Below, one piece after another: positions 14,085-17,639 of a DNA stretch of 17,639 nt. Under the pieces are notes generated by a model that made no database searches, was not told the origin of the DNA, and worked only from the letters and a program-made list of their open reading frames with translations. This stretch comes from Clostridia bacterium. Its GTDB lineage: Bacteria > Bacillota > Clostridia > Peptostreptococcales > Anaerovoracaceae. How positions within the stretch are numbered: the first letter of the stretch is position 1; every line of letters starts with the position of its first letter. The stretch covers positions 1 through 17,639 of the forward strand of contig JAIKZT010000106.1 in the NCBI GenBank assembly GCA_024682015.1. Direction: 5' to 3'. A program made the translations under genes and the position numbers.

Positions 14085-14579
14085 TTATTCGGCCTTTGCG
14101 TCCGCGATGGCCTGGAATGTCCGGACCAGCTTGCCGACGGGGCTCTGAATGCTTCCCATGAACTTCGCAATGAGTTCGTCTCTGGAGGGAATGGTGGCGA
14201 TGGCTTCGATGCCCTTCGCGTCGTAGTAGGTGCCTTCCACGACGCCAGCCTTGAATTCCATCTTACCGAAGTCCTTGATGGACTTGGAGAGGACTCTGGC
14301 GGGAGCGGTCGCATCGTCGAAGCTGATGGCGAGAGCGGAGGGTCCGTTGAAGACGTTCTTCAGCTCTTCAAACTTCGTGCCTTCCACGGCCTTCGCCATG
14401 AGCGTGTTCTTGTATACGGTGTAATCTACGCCTGCTTCGCGGAGATCCTTTCTCATCTTGTTGGCCTGTTCAACGGTGGTACCGATGTAGTCGATGACCA
14501 CGGCGGACTGGGCCTTTTCAAGCTTTTCCTTGATCTCGTCGATAACAGCAGCTTTGATCTTCAGATTTTCTACTGACAT
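14085..14579 (-). CDS. rplJ: 50S ribosomal protein L10
   Basis: The 164-residue stalk base anchors L7/L12 dimers to 23S rRNA. The N-terminal RNA-binding domain contains SAVVIDYIGTTVEQANKMRK and GVDYTVYKNTLMAKA. The C-terminal helix that binds L7/L12 ends in FQAIADAKAE. The ATG has the Shine-Dalgarno AAAGGAG. The 173 bases between rplA and this gene contain an L10 leader RNA, through which the L10–L12 complex is expected to repress its own synthesis. Confidence 0.98.
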   Translation of the reverse strand: MSVENLKIKAAVIDEIKEKLEKAQSAVVIDYIGTTVEQANKMRKDLREAGVDYTVYKNTLMAKAVEGTKFEELKNVFNGPSALAISFDDATAPARVLSKSIKDFGKMEFKAGVVEGTYYDAKGIEAIATIPSRDELIAKFMGSIQSPVGKLVRTFQAIADAKAE

Positions 14580-14603
14580 CTATTCTCCTTTCCGGCTTTT
14601 CTC

Positions 14604-14706
14604 TCAAAGAGAAAGCCTTTTCGGTGTCTGCAGACTGAAAAGGCTTGTTTATGAATCGTAACCTCGGCTGGATATTAAGCGCTTTCGCGCACCTGCTGTC
14701 TACAGC
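14604..14706 (-). ncRNA. Ribosomal protein L10 leader with attenuator hairpin
   Basis: On the minus strand the segment GCTGTAGACAGCAGGTG (plus 14690-14706), a short GCGCGAAAGCGC hairpin, then CTTAATATCCAGCCGAGGT match the conserved core of the L10 leader family. A long stem AAGCCTTTTC/GAAAAGGCTT (plus 14637-14646 with 14613-14622) follows, with the palindrome GTCTGCAGAC in its loop and TTTCTCTTT after it, resembling an attenuator. The GGCTT of its 3' arm can alternatively pair with AAAAGCC (plus about 14594-14600) just before the rplJ Shine-Dalgarno. Binding of L10–L12 should decide between expression and repression. A TACAAT lies just upstream, but no matching -35 box is seen. Confidence 0.85.
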
Positions 14707-14752
14707 TATTGTATTCTGTTTTGCGTTGCGATTCGGCCTTTCGCACTGCCTG

Positions 14753-15448
14753 CTAGCCCAGCTTGGCGGGGTTCAGCTTGATGCCCGGGCCCATCGACGT
14801 GGCGATGGCGGCGGACTTGATGTACTGTCCCTTGGCTGCGGCCGGCTTGGCCTTGATGACTGCTTCCAGAAGGGCCTGATAGTTCGCCTTGAGCTTTTCG
14901 GGTCCGAAGGAAGCCTTGCCGATCGGGGTGTGGATAATGTTCTGCTTGTCCAGACGATACTCGACTTTACCGGCTTTGATCTCGGTGAGAGCCTGGGAGA
15001 CGTTCATCGTAACGGTGCCGGACTTGGGGCTGGGCATGAGGCCCTTGGGGCCAAGCAGCTTACCCAGACGGCCGACGACGCCCATCATGTCGGGGGTCGC
15101 GACGACTACGTCGAAGTCGAACCAGTTCTCGGTGCGGATCTTGTCGGCGAGTTCTTCTGCTCCGACGAAATCGGCGCCAGCCGCTTCCGCTTCGTGAGCC
15201 TTATCGCCCTTTGCGAAGACGAGCACTCTCTTGGTCTTGCCTGTTCCGTTGGGCAGAACGATGGCGCCGCGGACCTGCTGGTCTGCATGGCGGCCGTCTA
15301 CGCCCAGTCTGAAGTGAGCTTCAACCGTCTCGTCAAACTTTGCTGTCGGGAGCTTGGCCAGGATATCGAACGCTTCGTCGATATCGTACTGAGCCGTCTT
15401 GTCGTAAAGCTTGACAGCGTCCTGATACTTTTTACCTCTTTTAGGCAT
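14753..15448 (-). CDS. rplA: 50S ribosomal protein L1
   Basis: The 231-residue protein forms the mobile L1 stalk that guides deacylated tRNA out of the E site. Visible family features are MPKRGKKYQDAVKLYD at the start, VRGAIVLPNGTGKTKRVLVF, the inserted domain with LGPKGLMPSPKSGTV, and the C-terminal SSA-like region ending in GPGIKLNPAKLG. Length is normal. A Shine-Dalgarno AAGGAGG precedes the ATG. It follows rplK after 56 bases. L1 is known in other bacteria to repress translation of the rplK–rplA messenger. Confidence 0.98.
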   Translation of the reverse strand: MPKRGKKYQDAVKLYDKTAQYDIDEAFDILAKLPTAKFDETVEAHFRLGVDGRHADQQVRGAIVLPNGTGKTKRVLVFAKGDKAHEAEAAGADFVGAEELADKIRTENWFDFDVVVATPDMMGVVGRLGKLLGPKGLMPSPKSGTVTMNVSQALTEIKAGKVEYRLDKQNIIHTPIGKASFGPEKLKANYQALLEAVIKAKPAAAKGQYIKSAAIATSMGPGIKLNPAKLG

Positions 15449-15504
15449 TTGTAAATCCTCCTTGTGGTACTAGCGGTCCACTCTTTCCGTGAACCTCCCA
15501 TCAA

Positions 15505-15930
15505 CTAATCCTGTACTAAGATTCCCATGCTGCGAGCCGTGCCCTTGATCATCTCAGTGGCGCTCTCGACGCTGGCGGCGTTCAGGTCGGGCATCTTGGT
15601 CTTCGCGATCTCCTGAGCCTGGGCGGTGGTAATGGAACCGACCTTCTTCTTGTTGGGCTCTCCGGAGGCCTTGCTGAGACCGGCAGCCTTCTTGATCAGA
15701 ACGGCTGCGGGCGGGGTCTTCGTGATGAAGGTGAACGATCTGTCCGCGTAAACGGTGATGACGACGGGGATGATCATGCCCTGCTGGTCCTGCGTTCTCG
15801 CGTTGAACTGCTTGCAGAAGTCCATGATGTTCACGCCATGCTGACCGAGAGCCGGGCCGACAGGGGGGGCCGGATTAGCGGCGCCTGCGGGGATCTGCAG
15901 TTTTACAAAGCCTGTAACTTTCTTTGCCAT
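15505..15930 (-). CDS. rplK: 50S ribosomal protein L11
   Basis: The 141-residue protein lies in the GTPase-associated centre with the 23S thiostrepton loop. The N-terminal domain holds the proline-rich PAGAANPAPPVGPALGQHGV, the region linked to thiostrepton and stringent-response sensing. The C-terminal RNA-binding domain holds KKVGSITTAQAQEIAKTKM and ARSMGI. Length matches the family exactly. AAAGGAG lies before the ATG. Two stable hairpins stand in the 70-base gap after nusG. Confidence 0.99.
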   Translation of the reverse strand: MAKKVTGFVKLQIPAGAANPAPPVGPALGQHGVNIMDFCKQFNARTQDQQGMIIPVVITVYADRSFTFITKTPPAAVLIKKAAGLSKASGEPNKKKVGSITTAQAQEIAKTKMPDLNAASVESATEMIKGTARSMGILVQD

Positions 15931-15945
15931 ACTATTCTCCTTTCC

Positions 15946-16000
15946 ACGGGGCTGACCCCGTTATTGTATGAGGAACCGCCGGACTCTCCCGGCGCGGTCC
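15946..16000 (-). promoter_or_regulatory. Two hairpins in the rplK leader
   Basis: Directly after the nusG stop, GCCGG and CCGGC (plus 15978-15982 and 15989-15993) form a stem extended by further bulged pairs. A second perfect stem ACGGGG/CCCCGT (15946-15951 with 15956-15961) lies next to the rplK Shine-Dalgarno. Neither has a U-run. This is where L1 autoregulation of rplK–rplA would be expected, but I cannot confirm an L1-binding motif. Confidence 0.5.
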
Positions 16001-16609
16001 TTACAGTTTGTCTACCTGGTCGTATTCCAGTTCGACGGGGGTGGATCTGCCGAACATGTCGACCTTCGCCTTGATGGTCTGCTTGTCGGCGTTGACCTCT
16101 TCCACGCTGGCGACGAAGCCCTTGAACGGGCCGGTGATGACCTTGACGGAATCGCCGGGCTGGATGTCCATGACGATGACGGTCTTCTCGATGCCAAGGC
16201 GGCGCACTTCCTCGTCGGTGAGGGGGATGGGCTCGGAGCCCTGGCCTACGAAACCGGTAACGCCCTGCGTGTTGCGCACGAGATACCAGGACTCGTTCGT
16301 GACGATCATCTTGACGATGACGTAGCCGGGGAAGACCTTGCGTTCCTTGCTCTTGCCCGAATCGCGGTCGTAGACGGTCTCCGTGGGCACGATAACCTGA
16401 AGCACCAGGTCCTGCATGCCTCTGTTTTCAACGAGCTTTTCCAGATTTACCTTTACCTTGTTCTCGTGACCGGAATAGGTGTGCACCACGTACCACTTCG
16501 GTTCCTTGCTGCGGCGCAGAAATCCCGCGGGGATCTCGTCGCGCTCATCGGTGAACCGGGAAGCGGCCTTGGTCTCCAGTTCCTGATCGAGTACTTTCTC
16601 TTCGGCCAT
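16001..16609 (-). CDS. nusG: Transcription elongation/antitermination factor NusG
   Basis: The 202-residue factor binds RNA polymerase across the clamp and modulates elongation, pausing and coupling to ribosomes. The NGN domain starts at KWYVVHTYSGHE (38-49) and includes VFPGYVIVKM and GVTGFVG. The KOW domain is near 150-178 (PGDSVKVITGPFKGFVASV), and the C-terminal beta-barrel follows. About 35 charged residues precede the NGN domain, making the protein longer than the usual 175-185; no internal start replaces the ATG. The Shine-Dalgarno AGGAG overlaps the secE stop codon, so the two genes (10-base gap) are likely translationally coupled. Confidence 0.98.
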   Translation of the reverse strand: MAEEKVLDQELETKAASRFTDERDEIPAGFLRRSKEPKWYVVHTYSGHENKVKVNLEKLVENRGMQDLVLQVIVPTETVYDRDSGKSKERKVFPGYVIVKMIVTNESWYLVRNTQGVTGFVGQGSEPIPLTDEEVRRLGIEKTVIVMDIQPGDSVKVITGPFKGFVASVEEVNADKQTIKAKVDMFGRSTPVELEYDQVDKL

Positions 16610-16619
16610 CGGGGGTCTC

Positions 16620-16844
16620 CTACATCGTGATCTTCAGGACCTTCTCCAAAAGAGCGAGGAAGCCCGTATCCAGAAGCCAGAAGAATAACGCGAAGAAGGC
16701 GCATACCAGCAGTACGACGATGGTATAGCGCTGGAGTTCTTTTCTGGTGGGCCACACGACCTTCTTCAGCTCGGTGCGGACGCCCTTGAAATACTCCTTG
16801 AGCCTGCCCTGCTTCTTGGGCTGCTTTGCAACTGTTTCTGCCAT
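16620..16844 (-). CDS. secE: Preprotein translocase subunit SecE
   Basis: The 74-residue single-span membrane subunit stabilises SecY in the Sec translocon. The amphipathic helix motif GVRTELKKVVWPTRKEL (21-37) is followed by one membrane segment (about 40-60, YTIVVLLVCAFFALFFWLL). This is the short, one-helix form typical of Gram-positive bacteria. A Shine-Dalgarno AAGGA lies about 10 bases before the ATG. It stands between rpmG (18-base gap) and nusG, the standard order. Confidence 0.97.
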   Translation of the reverse strand: MAETVAKQPKKQGRLKEYFKGVRTELKKVVWPTRKELQRYTIVVLLVCAFFALFFWLLDTGFLALLEKVLKITM

Positions 16845-16862
16845 TTTGACGGATTCCTTTCC

Positions 16863-17024
16863 TTACTTGGTCTCTCTGTGCAGAGTTTCCTTCTTGCAGA
16901 ACTTGCAGTACTTCATCAACTCGATTCTCTCGGGGTTGTTTCTCTTGTTCTTCATGGTGTTGTAGTTTCTCTGCTTGCATTCGGTGCAGGATAACGTGAC
17001 CCTGACTCTAACGTCGTTCGCCAT
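16863..17024 (-). CDS. rpmG: 50S ribosomal protein L33, zinc-binding form
   Basis: This short gene encodes 53 residues that read as L33: it starts MANDVRVRVTLSCTECKQRN and ends KKETLHRETK. Four cysteines in two CxxC pairs (13/16 and 40/43) make it the zinc-binding (C+) form, the version that some bacteria replace with a cysteine-free paralogue under zinc limitation. Four residues precede the usual MRV start. The ATG at 17022-17024 is supported by GGAGGAA just upstream. It is the first gene of the cluster, followed by secE 18 bases on, and is served by the promoter at 17115-17143. Confidence 0.96.
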   Translation of the reverse strand: MANDVRVRVTLSCTECKQRNYNTMKNKRNNPERIELMKYCKFCKKETLHRETK

Positions 17025-17114
17025 TCTATTTTTCCTCCAGACAACGCCTTTGCGGCAATTTGATAACGCACTAAATCAGCACATGCCTACTCTTGGGCAT
17101 AGCGTGACTAATGA

Positions 17115-17143
17115 ATAATAGCCTAAAATGCTTCAAGTGTCAA
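17115..17143 (-). promoter_or_regulatory. Main promoter of the rpmG–secE–nusG–ribosomal cluster
   Basis: On the minus strand TTGACA (plus 17138-17143) and TATTAT (plus 17115-17120) are exactly 17 bases apart. The start should lie near 17108, leaving a leader of about 84 bases before rpmG. The promoter is embedded in a long inverted repeat. Confidence 0.88.
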
Positions 17144-17163
17144 TGCATTTCAGGCTATTTTTT
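17117..17163. terminator. Inverted repeat / putative terminator overlapping the main promoter
   Basis: Bases 17117-17131 and 17145-17159 form a 15-position inverted repeat with one imperfect pair and a 13-base loop. On the minus strand the odd pair is a G-U wobble, so the RNA stem is unbroken, but it is followed only by ATTCATTAG. On the plus strand the stem is followed by six T residues, although no plus-strand gene is seen here. It may end asd transcription on the minus strand or block antisense transcription. Confidence 0.55.
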
Positions 17164-17249
17164 CGGAATATTTTTTGCGCGCCTTACCCTGCGCAAGATG
17201 TTGTGGCTCAGGGCCTTTCAGGCCACAAATTCCATGCGGGAAGAAGCCT

Positions 17250-17639
17250 TTATATCAGCAGTTTCAGGATCTGCACGGCGTTGCTGGCAGCACCTTTCCG
17301 CACCTGGTCGCCGCAGCACCACAGGGAAAGCCCCCGTTCGCAGGTGAGGTCTTCCCGGATGCGGCCCACATAGACCGTATCCTGGCCAGAAGTATCCAGA
17401 GGCGTGGGCCAGTCGCGGCCTGCGTCCTCAGGCATGAGAGAAGCGCCGGGGAAATTCGCGATCGCAGCCCTGGCCTCCTCCACGGAGATCTTTTCAGTCG
17501 TTCGAAGGGTCACGCTGATGGAGTGGGAGCGCATGACCGGCACGCGCACGCAGGTGCAGGTGACCCTCAGATCCGGCAGATGCAGGATGCGCCGCCCTTC
17601 GTTCTGCATCTTCATCTCTTCGCTCGTGTAGCCGTTTTC
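17250..17639 (-). CDS. asd: Aspartate-semialdehyde dehydrogenase, C-terminal part (cut by window end)
   Basis: The last 129 codons of asd are present; the N-terminal NADP-binding half and catalytic Cys lie beyond the window. The enzyme reduces aspartyl phosphate to aspartate semialdehyde, the branch point to lysine/diaminopimelate, threonine and methionine. The family signatures here are NEGRRIL, TCVRVPVMRSHS with the active-site His, the PTPLDTSGQDTVYVGRIRED block, and the ending RKGAASNAVQILKLL. The frame is open to position 17639 without a start. It is on the same strand as the ribosomal cluster but ends 106 bases before that cluster's promoter, and probably belongs to a separate unit. The gap (17164-17249) holds two short inverted repeats (TTGCGC/GCGCAA and TTGTGGC/GCCACAA) without a U-run on the minus strand. 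Confidence 0.95.
   Translation of the reverse strand, partial: ENGYTSEEMKMQNEGRRILHLPDLRVTCTCVRVPVMRSHSISVTLRTTEKISVEEARAAIANFPGASLMPEDAGRDWPTPLDTSGQDTVYVGRIREDLTCERGLSLWCCGDQVRKGAASNAVQILKLLI

Noticed and set aside
16845..17110. A tRNA gene near rpmG–secE, as found in some bacteria.
   Set aside because: I found no cloverleaf or T-loop (GTTCGAATC-like) sequence in these spacers.

Overview
The window reads as a chromosomal segment of a Gram-positive member of the Bacillota, most likely class Clostridia. The gene order is the classic fused L11–rpoBC–str cluster. EF-Tu, EF-G, S12 (140 residues) and the four-cysteine L33 are of the Firmicutes type, Shine-Dalgarno sequences are strong, and an L10 leader RNA is present. 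Genus cannot be settled from the sequence alone.

Right to left on the minus strand: the 3' part of asd (aspartate-semialdehyde dehydrogenase, cut by the window end), then a strong promoter (17115-17143), then rpmG, secE, nusG, rplK, rplA, rplJ, rplL, rpoB, rpoC, rpsL, rpsG, fusA and tuf. The cluster ends at a UUCG-loop terminator (1112-1137). Control points visible inside it are a two-hairpin leader before rplK, an L10 leader with attenuator before rplJ, a terminator plus a new promoter between rplL and rpoB, and another promoter between rpoC and rpsL. Together the genes build ribosome stalk and small-subunit proteins, the two large RNA polymerase subunits, the elongation factors, NusG and one Sec translocase subunit. 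rpmG (53 codons) is easily missed because it is short.

The left end (1-1089, plus strand) is different in character. A small XRE-type HTH regulator gene is followed by a complete, compact, AT-rich module. It has a consensus sigma-A promoter (352-379), a 5' hairpin at the expected transcript start, two nearly identical 53-nt tandem repeats (421-526) that can each fold into a hairpin with a pseudoknot, an intrinsic terminator (534-565), and a 164-residue protein gene (595-1089). The protein resembles the ToxN/CptN/TenpN endoribonuclease toxins. I interpret this as a type III (RNA antitoxin–protein toxin) toxin–antitoxin system inserted next to the 3' end of the str cluster. It is the most interesting object in the window: there are only two repeats, they are longer than those of the systems I know, and the single base that differs between them lies in the predicted pseudoknot loop.

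No rRNA, tRNA, CRISPR array, transposase or insertion sequence was seen.
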